Source of the DNA: a virus
Virus record (IMG/VR): IMGVR_UViG_3300031962_000007
Span: 1 to 42,383 of that record
Reading direction: 5' to 3' (one strand)
DNA: 42,383 nucleotides
Positions 8,483 through 15,183 of this stretch are shown piece after piece. The notes beneath the pieces were generated by a model. The model worked only from the letters and a program-made list of their open reading frames with translations, had not been told where the DNA came from and searched no databases. The translations under genes and the position numbers were made by a program. Within the stretch, counting starts at the first letter, position 1. Each line of letters opens with the position of its first letter.

Positions 8483-9947
8483 AGCTTTCATCATGTTCTT
8501 CGCGGTTAAATTCCTGGCCCATTGCGGCGTCTAACCCCGCACTAATAATCTCTGCTGTCTGCGCTTTGTCGCCCTCCAGCAATTTCTTAGGGATGAACGT
8601 GTTCTCCTCATTGTGCCTAAAGCTTGGCGGAAGCGGATTAGTGAGGAGGTCAACGCTTCGCACAAGGTACATAAGCATTGCGAATCCGTCATAATGGCCA
8701 AATGTCTTGGAGCGGGAGAACTCCTTGCCACGGGCACCCCCCTTTGTCTTGGTCCACACGCCATTCTTCAGGCATCCGAGCGTCTGCACACACTTCGGGC
8801 TCACGATCACGCGCCCTTCCTTCACTAGCTCACGAACATCCGACACCATCACATCCAGATAGGTCTTGCTCTCCACGGGAGAGAAGTAGAGATGATGCCT
8901 TAGATTAAAATCCTGGAGAAGGGACGGCGTGTTATTGTCCGCGATCCTCTTCTTTATCTCCGCATCTGCGAACACTTCCTTTTCCTTAGCAATAATTCGC
9001 TCGGCTAAAAGGTCGGTGGTTTGTTCGGGTGACTTCATACAAACCTCGTCCCGAAGAACGATCGCAGATTTTCCGCCAGCCCATTCAACACTGGCAAACC
9101 CGCATACGGAGTTATCGGTCCATCCCTGGTCCAGCGCGTCATACTTAAACCAGAACTTGAAATTGTCATTCCTTGGAACTTCTCTCTCGTACTCCGGCCT
9201 CCACTCTGGGCAGAGCTGGAAGTCCGTATCGATAACGAACTCACAGAAGAACTCCCTCCGCACCTTGTGGGAGGTGATCCCGCCGAGGTCCTTTATGAAC
9301 TTCTCCTGCCGCTCCAGCGGGTAGTGGCTATCGCGGATGGTGAGCTTCATGTAGGCCCCGTCTATCTCGGCCTGGTCGCAATAGCCCTTGAAGGCGTGGT
9401 CCGGCGTGACCGGCGGCGTTGAAAGCAGGAGCATGTTTCCGTTGCGTGGAATGAGCGTTGAAACCAGCGCACCATCGACAATTTCGTCTAGATTCGCCGA
9501 GAATCCTGCCTCATCGAGGATAATTAGGTCAAAAGCGAATGACCGTAAATTATTGTAGGAAGTACCAACGCCCTTCCCCACGCCACGGAAAAGAATCTTG
9601 GAGCCGTTCTGAAACTTTATCTGAGTCTTGTTTAGCCTAGGCTTAAGGTGCTCTGGGCACGTGGCGAACACCACATCGTAGAGCTGCCGCACGTACTCCT
9701 GCACGTCGTCCACGGTGGGGGCTATGAAGGCCACGAGGGCGTTCTTCTTGGCTATGCACGTCTCCGCGCAAAGGAACAGGCCGAGCACGCTCTTTCCGAT
9801 CTTGCGGCTGCAGTTGACGACGAACTTGGAATTACGCCCCGTGCTCGCCTTGAAGGCATCGTATATCTTACGCTGGGACGGGTTGAGGTGTACGTACAGC
9901 CGCCCTATCTGCCAGGACGCTTCAATTGCCTTCTCGGCATCGGTCAT
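8475..9947 (-). CDS. terL: Terminase large subunit
   Basis: 490 residues, the normal length. It powers DNA packaging into the prohead and cuts the concatemer. A Walker A-like motif SRKIGKS lies at residues 47-53, and Walker B with the catalytic Glu, LIILDEAG, at 141-148, followed by a coupling-type LLLSTPP. The C-terminal half contains acidic residues suited to the RNase H-fold nuclease (KYDALDQGW near residue 272, and FGHYDGFAM near 430). The ATG comes right after the stop of the upstream Cys-rich gene (TGATATG). Packaging type (cos or headful) cannot be told from the sequence alone. Confidence 0.92.
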   Translation of the reverse strand: MTDAEKAIEASWQIGRLYVHLNPSQRKIYDAFKASTGRNSKFVVNCSRKIGKSVLGLFLCAETCIAKKNALVAFIAPTVDDVQEYVRQLYDVVFATCPEHLKPRLNKTQIKFQNGSKILFRGVGKGVGTSYNNLRSFAFDLIILDEAGFSANLDEIVDGALVSTLIPRNGNMLLLSTPPVTPDHAFKGYCDQAEIDGAYMKLTIRDSHYPLERQEKFIKDLGGITSHKVRREFFCEFVIDTDFQLCPEWRPEYEREVPRNDNFKFWFKYDALDQGWTDNSVCGFASVEWAGGKSAIVLRDEVCMKSPEQTTDLLAERIIAKEKEVFADAEIKKRIADNNTPSLLQDFNLRHHLYFSPVESKTYLDVMVSDVRELVKEGRVIVSPKCVQTLGCLKNGVWTKTKGGARGKEFSRSKTFGHYDGFAMLMYLVRSVDLLTNPLPPSFRHNEENTFIPKKLLEGDKAQTAEIISAGLDAAMGQEFNREEHDESYD

Positions 9948-9948
9948 A

Positions 9949-10101
9949 TCAACAGATTACATGACCGCCGCATAGCGACTGACCACAATAGTAGCAAGGA
10001 TGGTATATTGGATAGTACGGCCATCCAAGTTGGCCAGGCTGTAATTCTCTAGCTCTCGCTTGTGTGCACTCGTGGCAGTCGCAACGAGGATGGTTATCCA
10101 T
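9949..10101 (-). CDS. Small Cys-rich (zinc-binding) protein
   Basis: 50 residues from an ATG with GGGGAG four bases upstream; an in-frame GTG at 10140 overlapping the previous stop would add 13 residues. It holds CDCHEC near the N-terminus and CYYCGQSLC near the C-terminus, two CxxC-type pairs that could form one zinc site. It ends one base before the terminase ATG. A small-terminase function is not supported; the role is unknown. Confidence 0.55.
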   Translation of the reverse strand: MDNHPRCDCHECTQARARELQPGQLGWPYYPIYHPCYYCGQSLCGGHVIC

Positions 10102-10139
10102 AGGGCTCCCCGTGCCGGTCGATGAGGAGACGCCCTCCA

Positions 10140-10487
10140 CTAGGATTTCGGCGAATCCACCGACTCTATGGCCCCATGCTCGTCCGACAAAACGGCGTTC
10201 GTGGCGACCTTAGCCGCTTCGATGTCTACCACACTTGCAGCAGCCTTCGCCTCGTTCTCGATGACCTTCGCCAGGTTCTCCCCGCGCACCTTAAAGTCGT
10301 TGTACTGGAAGGCGAGGAAGTTCAGCACCTCTGCCACCTTCATTCCCAGGTGCCCTGGGTGGCTTGCCTGCGCGATGTAGTCGTGCGCCCGCGCGAACAG
10401 GTCGCGGATGGCCTCGATGTCTTTCAGTTGTGCGACTTTCGTCGGCTGTACCTGTTGCCCTGCTACTGCGTTGGTTGTGTCGCTCAT
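10140..10487 (-). CDS. Conserved-looking helical protein upstream of terminase
   Basis: 115 residues, mostly alpha-helical, with a flexible N-terminus and a core IEAIRDLFARAHDYIAQAS, MKVAEVLNFLAFQYNDFK. It lies two genes upstream of the large terminase in the same operon, the usual place for a small terminase subunit. I do not see a clear helix-turn-helix, so small terminase is only a possibility. The ATG lies downstream of two palindromes at 10516-10557 and a GGGGGAT-type ribosome site. Confidence 0.6.
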   Translation of the reverse strand: MSDTTNAVAGQQVQPTKVAQLKDIEAIRDLFARAHDYIAQASHPGHLGMKVAEVLNFLAFQYNDFKVRGENLAKVIENEAKAAASVVDIEAAKVATNAVLSDEHGAIESVDSPKS

Positions 10488-10515
10488 GTTAGTTATCCCC
10501 CGATTATGTTTGATA

Positions 10516-10557
10516 CTGTCACTATATGACAGCTTACTGTAAATCTATTGTTTACAG
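10516..10557 (-). promoter_or_regulatory. Twin inverted repeats in the gap before the terminase genes
   Basis: Two perfect palindromes lie in the 88-base gap upstream of the 10140-10487 gene: 10516-10532 (arms CTGTCA/TGACAG, 5-base spacer) and 10537-10557 (arms CTGTAAA/TTTACAG, 7-base spacer). Centres are about 23 bp apart, near two helical turns, and both arms begin CTGT. This fits a pair of operator sites or two RNA hairpins. No T-run follows, so a terminator is unlikely. A consensus sigma-70 promoter is not obvious. Confidence 0.5.
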
Positions 10558-10575
10558 CGAACCCCAAACTATAAA

Positions 10576-10992
10576 CTATTCCTGCGTGTACGGCTTGTCA
10601 AATCCTATGACAGGCTTGTCCGTGTGCTCCCACACGTCGCAGCACTGCCCGGGCTTCACCCTGCCGGTCCACAGCAGGCAATTGCCGTGCGAGTAGTGGT
10701 CGCACGTGCCACAGTTGACCAGGTCCGCCTCGACATACCCCGCCGTCTCCGGCGTGGAGCGCGAGGGCTTGATGTCTTCTGACTTATACTTCTCCGGCCC
10801 CTTCTCCCATAGCAGGCATGTGCCTCGCTTTAGGTCTATGTCCTGCCTGACGAGCAGGCACGTGTACTTGTCGCCAACGCGGATACGGTGCTCGCAGCCG
10901 CCGCACTTGTGGTCTGGCGGGTCCGTGTCGTCTACGAAGAACGGTATGTCGAACTGGCTGTTCTCTATCTGGTCGCTAGGCTTGCGTTCCAT
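10576..10992 (-). CDS. Cys-rich protein with two similar metal-binding-like halves
   Basis: 138 residues. Two Cys clusters share a pattern: CGGC, then C after 11 residues, then C after 13 (residues about 30-60), and CGTC, then C after 7, then CC after 11 (about residues 94-117). Each half has a CLLW motif. The spacing recalls the C-x2-C-xn-C-xn-C arrangement of high-potential iron-sulfur proteins, but zinc binding is equally possible. It is the second gene of an operon of Cys-rich small proteins upstream of terminase. Function unknown. Confidence 0.55.
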   Translation of the reverse strand: MERKPSDQIENSQFDIPFFVDDTDPPDHKCGGCEHRIRVGDKYTCLLVRQDIDLKRGTCLLWEKGPEKYKSEDIKPSRSTPETAGYVEADLVNCGTCDHYSHGNCLLWTGRVKPGQCCDVWEHTDKPVIGFDKPYTQE

Positions 10993-11260
10993 TTCCGAAC
11001 CCCTCTGGCACGTCCCACACTGTGCCGTCTATCCCCTCGCTGAACCCGATCCCGTCGCGCGTGCACCAGTACAGCCCCTTCAGGCTGGGGTCCATGTCGT
11101 CGCGCAGCCAGTGGTCCATTATCTCGCCGCCGCACGTTATGCACTTGCGCCCCTGGAACCTCAGCACGCCCTTGGGGTTGAAGTCCCGAAGCATCATCGG
11201 CCCGCTCTCAAGCAGCAGCTGCGGGTCCGTGTTCGCGCTGGATCGTGTCTGCTCGCTCAT
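10976..11260 (-). CDS. Small protein with CxxC motif, unknown
   Basis: 94 residues from MSEQTRSSAN. The start is set by GGAG five bases upstream and an ATGA overlap with the preceding 44-residue gene; an upstream in-frame ATG at 11305 is less likely. It contains KCITCGGEIMDHW, half of a possible zinc knuckle, and an acidic, Gly-rich C-terminal half. It overlaps the next gene by 17 bases. Function unknown. Confidence 0.55.
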   Translation of the reverse strand: MSEQTRSSANTDPQLLLESGPMMLRDFNPKGVLRFQGRKCITCGGEIMDHWLRDDMDPSLKGLYWCTRDGIGFSEGIDGTVWDVPEGFGNGTQA

Positions 11261-11391
11261 AGTCTCTCCGATATATCCGCCCATCCCATTTGAATAGCGT
11301 CGCATTGTTCAGCCATTTCTATACAATGTAGACGACTATCGCGGTAGCTAGTTTCATACACCCAGCAAATACCTATGTGCCAATCGCTCAT
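11257..11391 (-). CDS. Very small protein, unknown
   Basis: A 44-residue frame (MSDWHIGICWVYETSYRDSR...) with ATGA overlaps at both ends: its ATG overlaps the stop of the 61-residue gene upstream and its stop overlaps the next ATG at 11260. It has three Cys and four aromatic residues in its first half. The exact tiling supports coding. No family recognised. Confidence 0.5.
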   Translation of the reverse strand: MSDWHIGICWVYETSYRDSRLHCIEMAEQCDAIQMGWADISERL

Positions 11392-11573
11392 ATGATCGTC
11401 TCGTCCCCCATTTTGATATGCGTCGTGTTCCTAAACTTATTACATTCGCATCGTGAACATTCGCCTACGTCGTTCTCGTGCCCGCGCTCCTTGTGCGAGC
11501 ACTCGCAGATGAGCATGAAGTGCGCCCCTGGGTTCGCTCGGACCACGCCGACCCACTCATCCATACGTGTCAT
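11388..11573 (-). CDS. Small Cys-rich protein, likely zinc-binding
   Basis: 61 residues. CECSHKERGHENDVGECSRC and a further Cys-Asn-Lys give five Cys and two His in about 23 residues, a plausible zinc or double-zinc knuckle. The gene overlaps both neighbours by 3-17 bases in the operon leading to terminase. No enzyme motif. The precise role is unknown. Confidence 0.55.
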   Translation of the reverse strand: MTRMDEWVGVVRANPGAHFMLICECSHKERGHENDVGECSRCECNKFRNTTHIKMGDETII

Positions 11574-11760
11574 CCAGCAACTCGTCTAGGTGCGCCCGCG
11601 TGTCGTAGAAATAGTGTTCCGCCTCCCCGCATATCGGACAGGGGTCGTGCTCGTGCGGGTGCCTTCCGCACGTGTCACAATGCATGTCGTGGCAGCACGC
11701 CTCGTCTTTGTGGCAACGATACCCGCAAGTCTCGTCGGTCACTTGGCGACGCCTATCCAC
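11557..11760 (-). CDS. Small Cys/His-rich protein, likely zinc-binding
   Basis: 67 residues from a GTG start (MDRRRQVTDETC). It carries CGYRCHKDEACCHDMHCDTC and then CPICGEAEHYF, giving nine Cys and several His, enough for two zinc sites. The acidic C-terminus (LDELLDDTYG) overlaps the next gene by 17 bases. The start is uncertain because the ribosome site is weak. Function unknown. Confidence 0.5.
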   Translation of the reverse strand: MDRRRQVTDETCGYRCHKDEACCHDMHCDTCGRHPHEHDPCPICGEAEHYFYDTRAHLDELLDDTYG

Positions 11761-11779
11761 GGCCCTAGCGACGCGCCGT

Positions 11780-12181
11780 TCACGACGGCTTCCTGTCCAG
11801 CACGTGCTCTATGAATCGGTTCTGTATGACCAGGCGGATGTTCCGTCGCGGTATCCCTCCGACCATCCGGCGCACGCTCTCGTTGTCCTTGGGCTCGCAC
11901 GCGCCCACGCGGAACGTGTTCGCTCCCATCGGGGCCATGAAGTCGTGCAATAGGTCCAGCGCGCCAGGCTCGTCGCCCAACGAAAGAGAGCCTAAATCTA
12001 GCGGGAAGCTGTCTAGTGAGCATCCTACCATCCTATACGATCCCACGCCCGCGAACGTGCCGTACATGTACAGCTCGCCCACGTGGCGGCCGTTGGCGTC
12101 GCGGTAGCGGCGCACTATGGCGAGGTGCACCGGCGAGCGGTCGAATAAGCCGCAGAACCATGTGTAAAGTTTGGTTAACAA
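11780..12181 (-). CDS. Unknown late-operon protein with TTG start
   Basis: 133 residues. I place the start at a TTG at 12181 because GGAGGGGAG lies seven bases upstream and it falls just after the stop of the previous gene; the frame stays open further upstream only by overlapping that gene. Recognisable phrases are GELYMYG, VGCSLDSFP and a C-terminal ACEPKDNESVRR ... NRFIEHVL. This looks like a conserved globular phage protein but I cannot name the family. No membrane segment is certain. Confidence 0.55.
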   Translation of the reverse strand: MLTKLYTWFCGLFDRSPVHLAIVRRYRDANGRHVGELYMYGTFAGVGSYRMVGCSLDSFPLDLGSLSLGDEPGALDLLHDFMAPMGANTFRVGACEPKDNESVRRMVGGIPRRNIRLVIQNRFIEHVLDRKPS

Positions 12182-12183
12182 AT

Positions 12184-12537
12184 CTATCTCCCCTCCATCG
12201 CTTCCAAGGCCAGCTTTGCCGCCCTGCTCGCCTTGCCCGTCCATTTGCGGACGCGGGTCTTGTTGGTGGTGGTTATCAGGTACGGCAACAGCCGCATCCA
12301 CATGCGTATGCGCTCGCGCCGGTTGTGCCTGATGGCGTCCGCGAAGTCGGCGGCCCAGTCTAGGCCAGCCTTGGCGAACCGCTTGGCTATCGAGCTAGGG
12401 TGCTTGGCGTGGAGGTTCCTAGAACCGACCGGCCTGCCGCCCTTGTTGAGCTTCGCCAAGCTTTGCGGACTGACCGCCAAAGGGCTACTGGCCAGGTCCT
12501 CTGCCGCGCCAACGTCCTTGGGCTTCCGCTCGTCCAT
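12184..12537 (-). CDS. Basic phage protein with KGGRPVGSRN motif
   Basis: 117 residues beginning MDERKPKDVG, with GGGGGG just before the ATG. Residues about 32-42 hold NKGGRPVGSRN, an AT-hook-like basic motif common in small phage packaging or DNA-binding proteins. The C-terminal half is helical and basic (RRERIRMWMRLLPYLITTTN). It is the first well-supported gene of the minus-strand late operon. A small-terminase or DNA-binding role is possible but not shown. Confidence 0.6.
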   Translation of the reverse strand: MDERKPKDVGAAEDLASSPLAVSPQSLAKLNKGGRPVGSRNLHAKHPSSIAKRFAKAGLDWAADFADAIRHNRRERIRMWMRLLPYLITTTNKTRVRKWTGKASRAAKLALEAMEGR

Positions 12538-12764
12538 GGTCCCCCCGATGTGAACTATTGTTAAGGCGTAGGTACGCGCTTAACGCTTCTTTGCATTGTT
12601 ACGGAATTACCACATATAATAAATACGAAACACTTGTAACGGATGCGCGTACGACAGGCGCGCAAGGTACCGCATAGGTAGTATACTATCCGCATTGTGG
12701 CCTAGCGAGCTAGTAAATAAACCCACTACGTTAGTTTGTTTGAACAACGTGGTGAGCTTGCGTG

Positions 12765-12929
12765 CTAGTTCTTTGCGTTTGAAGGCTTCCAATTTCTTAG
12801 TACAAAATCCGCTCGTATTTTATAGGCTTTTTCACTAGTGAACTTATTGTAAGCGTAGTGGCCGACTAGTATTTTACGTTTCCTACTTTGCAAGTCACTT
12901 TTTCTTAGCCGGTATAGTGTCCTTAGCAT
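12765..12929 (-). CDS. Possible small basic protein at the head of the minus-strand operon
   Basis: A 54-residue frame (MLRTLYRLRKSDLQ...) begins at an ATG with AGGG five bases upstream; another in-frame ATG lies 12 bases further up without a ribosome site. It is Lys/Arg-rich, with HYAYNKFTSEKAYKIRADF in the middle. It is the only plausible gene in 12.54-13.26 kb. It could be a small DNA-binding protein, but coding is not certain. Between it and 12537 (about 225 bases) I see no further supported gene. Confidence 0.35.
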   Translation of the reverse strand: MLRTLYRLRKSDLQSRKRKILVGHYAYNKFTSEKAYKIRADFVLRNWKPSNAKN

Positions 12930-13077
12930 TAGTTCCCTCATTATGTTTGTTCGTTAAAGCACAAAACAAGACCACCACCCTATAGGTGGCGTTACTTAAG
13001 TTACCAGGCTCGTAGCCTGTGGCCTATCCGGCGTGTCAGCCGCCAGTCTCGCCCTATCCTCTTCGCTATCGCAATGA

Positions 13078-13110
13078 TGAAATAAAGAAAGGAAAGCCTT
13101 TGGGCCTTCC
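13078..13110 (-). terminator. Candidate Rho-independent terminator on the minus strand
   Basis: Read on the minus strand, GGAAGGCC-CAAA-GGCTTTCC (one A/C mismatch) is followed immediately by TTTCTTTATTTC. This has the shape of an intrinsic terminator. No minus-strand gene lies upstream of it within the non-coding region, so it would end a short RNA or attenuate a leader transcript that includes the hairpin at 13117-13157. Confidence 0.45.
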
Positions 13111-13116
13111 CGATAT

Positions 13117-13157
13117 ACCCACAGATGCCCGTAAACGTAGGACAGGCATATATGGGT
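13117..13157 (-). ncRNA. Candidate structured small RNA or leader element
   Basis: A long interrupted stem: ACCCA (13117-13121) pairs with TGGGT (13153-13157) and ATGCC (13125-13129) with GGCAT (13145-13149), with equal 3-base internal loops on each side and a 15-base loop holding a small CGT/ACG stem. On the minus strand it is followed by the terminator-like hairpin at 13078-13110, so an RNA of roughly 80-100 bases is possible. Structure is seen by eye; expression is unknown. Confidence 0.3.
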
Positions 13158-13266
13158 CCTTTAGATAAATCGGATGTCGACTTTGCTTATTTAGCGACAT
13201 GTTTTGATTTAAGGGACTTGCGAAAATAATGTCTTCGTGATAGGCTTGTATTGGAGGATAAAAACC

Positions 13267-13452
13267 ATGAACAGTCCTATTGAACGTCGTGAGTCAGAGT
13301 ACAAGTTGCACAACGAGTTTCGAGACGCGCAAGGCCAAGCCCATTTCCCGCCAAGGACTTTAAGTGAAGGGCAAATAGACGTAGTGCGCTTGGGCAAAGC
13401 GGGCGGCTATTATCCGCTTATGGGCGCGAAAAAATCTAAAAATAAGCCTTGA
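13267..13452 (+). CDS. First gene of the plus-strand operon, unknown
   Basis: 61 residues beginning MNSPIERRES. The ATG has GGAGG eight bases upstream; the frame is open a few codons further up but without a better site. The protein is hydrophilic, with a basic tail (GAKKSKNKP). As the first gene after the divergent control region it is likely expressed immediately early and may target a host function, a role inferred only from position. Confidence 0.6.
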   Translation: MNSPIERRESEYKLHNEFRDAQGQAHFPPRTLSEGQIDVVRLGKAGGYYPLMGAKKSKNKP

Positions 13453-13514
13453 TAAATTGGTGTTCTGGGGTTAGACTAAAGCAGAAGTGAGAACGATGAA
13501 AAGGAGATATCATA

Positions 13515-13772
13515 ATGAACCTTAACCCAATCAAAGCGAACATGACCGAGCTACAACTCAACGATTGGTTTGTGCTTTTCAGCTACAAAACGCCCGTAGC
13601 GGCTATCGATAGAAGCACCGGCAAGGCGTTCAAGACCGCGAAGCATTGGAGTCGCACGACCTCTAAACACATTAACCAGTATTTCCTTGACGTGTTGCAC
13701 GCGCCGAATGGGGCGACTATCGAGGAGAAGCCGCAAGAGTGGTTTGATAGCATCACTGTGGGGGTGAAATAA
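13515..13772 (+). CDS. Small conserved phage protein (LFSYKTPVA motif)
   Basis: 85 residues with a strong AAGGAG site. NDWFVLFSYKTPVAAIDR and KHWSRTTSKHINQYF match a widespread family of short phage proteins of unknown function in which a VLFSYxTPVA strand is followed by a W-S-x-T-T-x-x-H-I-N motif. No catalytic residues are known for the family. It is encoded one base before the next gene. Confidence 0.7.
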   Translation: MNLNPIKANMTELQLNDWFVLFSYKTPVAAIDRSTGKAFKTAKHWSRTTSKHINQYFLDVLHAPNGATIEEKPQEWFDSITVGVK

Positions 13773-13773
13773 C

Positions 13774-14226
13774 ATGAGAATTCAAGAAACGAAAGTCTAT
13801 AAATTTGATGAGCTATCCGACGATGCAAAAGATAAAGCGCGTGCATGGTATCTAGAAGGCGCATTCGATTATGATTGGTATCAGTATATTTATGAAGATG
13901 CTAGTCGCATTGGTCTACGTATAACTGAATTCGACGTAGATCGAAACACTATCGTCGGTGAGCTGGAAACTACAGTTAACGAAATAGCAGCAAACATTCG
14001 CCAAGAGCATGGAAAAAGCTGCGATACCTATAAGCTTGCCCTATCTGTCGATAGACGCAAGCCTAACGATAGCGATGAGGTAGTTAGCGAATTCAAACAC
14101 GCATTGCTTGAGGAATACCTTGTAATGCTTCGCAAAGAAGCGGAATACATTCAGAGCAATGAGGCAGTAGACGAGAATATTAAAGCGAATGAGTATGAAT
14201 TCACAGAAAGTGGTGAACGCGCATGA
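13774..14226 (+). CDS. Conserved phage protein, unknown (antitoxin-like N-terminus)
   Basis: 150 residues beginning MRIQETKVYKFDELSDDAKDK. The N-terminal YKFDELSDDAKDKARAWY and C-terminal DENIKANEYEFTESG are features of a common phage protein family of unknown function. It is acidic and mostly helical, with no membrane segment. It could be a small inhibitor or DNA-mimic, but no evidence fixes this. Overlaps the next gene by ATGA. Confidence 0.65.
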   Translation: MRIQETKVYKFDELSDDAKDKARAWYLEGAFDYDWYQYIYEDASRIGLRITEFDVDRNTIVGELETTVNEIAANIRQEHGKSCDTYKLALSVDRRKPNDSDEVVSEFKHALLEEYLVMLRKEAEYIQSNEAVDENIKANEYEFTESGERA

Positions 14227-14468
14227 AAACCATTAATACAGGACTACGGGCATTGACCACGAGCAAGGAACGGGCCGAGATTCGAGCAATTGGCGTCAAG
14301 CGGCAAGTCAGACTAGTGTACAAGGGCCAGATGAAGTGGTCCAGGAAGTACGGGATAGACTCCCGCATGTGGGACGTAGTGCTGCCCATCCTGCCTAGGT
14401 ACGACTACTCGTCCGGCGGCTATCCGACGTTCACCATTGAAGGGCTAAAGGAAAGGAAGCTAATCTAA
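14223..14468 (+). CDS. Small basic protein, unknown
   Basis: 81 residues, ATGA start overlap and TAATG end overlap with neighbours. Basic N-terminal half (TTSKERAEIRAIGVKRQVR) followed by a Tyr/Pro-rich C-terminal half (LPILPRYDYSSGGYPTF). No known motif. Early-operon accessory gene. Confidence 0.55.
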   Translation: MKTINTGLRALTTSKERAEIRAIGVKRQVRLVYKGQMKWSRKYGIDSRMWDVVLPILPRYDYSSGGYPTFTIEGLKERKLI

Positions 14469-14680
14469 TGTTCTACTCTCAAAGACTAACGAAGCAACAA
14501 ACGGAAAACTTGTGCGTGCGGTGCGAAACGAAGTTCGACCGGTGGTCTACGTACCACCAACATGTGCTAAGCAACGATTGCAAGTTGGCCATAAAGCCTT
14601 TGAACACGAGCGGTCGGAGCAAAGAGGAAATAGTAAAGAGCTGGGAATCCCAGCAGAAACAAGGAGCTATAATCCGATGA
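14468..14680 (+). CDS. Small zinc-finger-like protein
   Basis: 70 residues. CVRCETKFDRWSTYHQHVLS followed by a Cys four residues on (C-x2-C ... H-x2-H ... C) resembles a single C2H2-type zinc finger, so DNA or RNA binding is possible. The C-terminal part is helical and basic. It overlaps the next gene's start by 4 bases. Function is inferred only from the motif. Confidence 0.55.
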   Translation: MFYSQRLTKQQTENLCVRCETKFDRWSTYHQHVLSNDCKLAIKPLNTSGRSKEEIVKSWESQQKQGAIIR

Positions 14681-15177
14681 AAAAAGCGATAATTATTAGC
14701 GTCGTTTTGTTCGCCATTCCCGCCTTGGGGCTGGCGACTAACGAAGGAAACGGAAATGGCAACGGAGGACCGGAAGGCAATGAAGGAATCATAGGACCGC
14801 AAGGACCTACGGGCCCGCAAGGACAGCCAGGGCCAAACGGTAGCAACGGAGCTAACGGCGTGAACGGACCTATCGGCGTCAACGGAAAAGACGGAAAGAA
14901 CGGAATCGACGCGAGCACGCAATTCAAGGGCACGGACTTGGCTCTCGACGCGGCGGTGAGAATCATCGACGTGAAGTATCTGCAGGTGCAAGCGTTCGAC
15001 ACATACGTGTTCGGCTCTACGCCAGGTTCGGACGTGTTTGGGCAAGGGCACAACTCGACGATAGGTGCGAGGATAGTAATAAAGCTAGGGAAGAGTTACG
15101 AGGAACGTTTGCTTGAAAAGCAGGCCTTAGAACTGAAAGCTCTTGAGGCTCGCCTATCATTGTTGGGAATGAAATAG
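14677..15177 (+). CDS. Secreted collagen-like protein
   Basis: 166 residues from an ATG with AAGGAG upstream. Residues 1-20 (MKKAIIISVVLFAIPALGLA) are a good signal peptide with an Ala cleavage site. Then comes an Asn/Gly-rich part and a run of about 12 Gly-X-Y triplets (GPQGPTGPQGQPGPNGSNGA and on), a collagen-like triple-helix segment. The C-terminal 90 residues form a globular or coiled part ending in a helix (LEKQALELKALEARLSLLG). Collagen repeats are frequent in phage fibres, but a signal peptide is unusual; export to the periplasm or cell surface is predicted. It lies in the early operon. Confidence 0.7.
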   Translation: MKKAIIISVVLFAIPALGLATNEGNGNGNGGPEGNEGIIGPQGPTGPQGQPGPNGSNGANGVNGPIGVNGKDGKNGIDASTQFKGTDLALDAAVRIIDVKYLQVQAFDTYVFGSTPGSDVFGQGHNSTIGARIVIKLGKSYEERLLEKQALELKALEARLSLLGMK

Positions 15178-15183
15178 TCTTTC

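Larger units (their letters stand above)
12930..13266. other. Non-coding divergent region with multiple hairpins
   Basis: About 340 bases separate the minus-strand and plus-strand operons and contain no convincing gene. Hairpins: 12975-12989 (CCACC/GGTGG), 13005-13019 (CAGGCT/AGCCTG, perfect), 13030-13044 (GGCG/CGCC), 13091-13110 (8 bp, one mismatch) and 13117-13157 (ACCCA + ATGCC paired with GGCAT + TGGGT across a symmetrical internal loop). Promoters for both directions should lie here, but no good sigma-70 pair was found; TTGCGA-17-TAGGCT near 13215-13245 is the best weak match for the plus-strand operon. Candidate role: control region, small RNA or replication origin. Confidence 0.5.

Noticed and set aside
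10140-10487. Calling this gene the small terminase subunit
   Set aside because: Position is suggestive but there is no recognisable DNA-binding motif, so I left it as unknown.
12607-12792. 61-codon minus-strand frame from a TTG in the divergent region
   Set aside because: No ribosome site, unusual composition and overlap with the better-supported 54-codon gene.
13117-13157. tRNA-like structure in the divergent region
   Set aside because: The stem is interrupted and there is no cloverleaf, anticodon arm or T-loop consensus.
12930-13266. Attachment site or integrase-linked repeat
   Set aside because: No integrase gene and no long direct repeat were seen anywhere in the window.
14479-15053. 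Long minus-strand frames opposite the collagen-like gene
   Set aside because: They are antisense shadows of the Gly-X-Y repeat; the plus-strand frame has a signal peptide and ribosome site.
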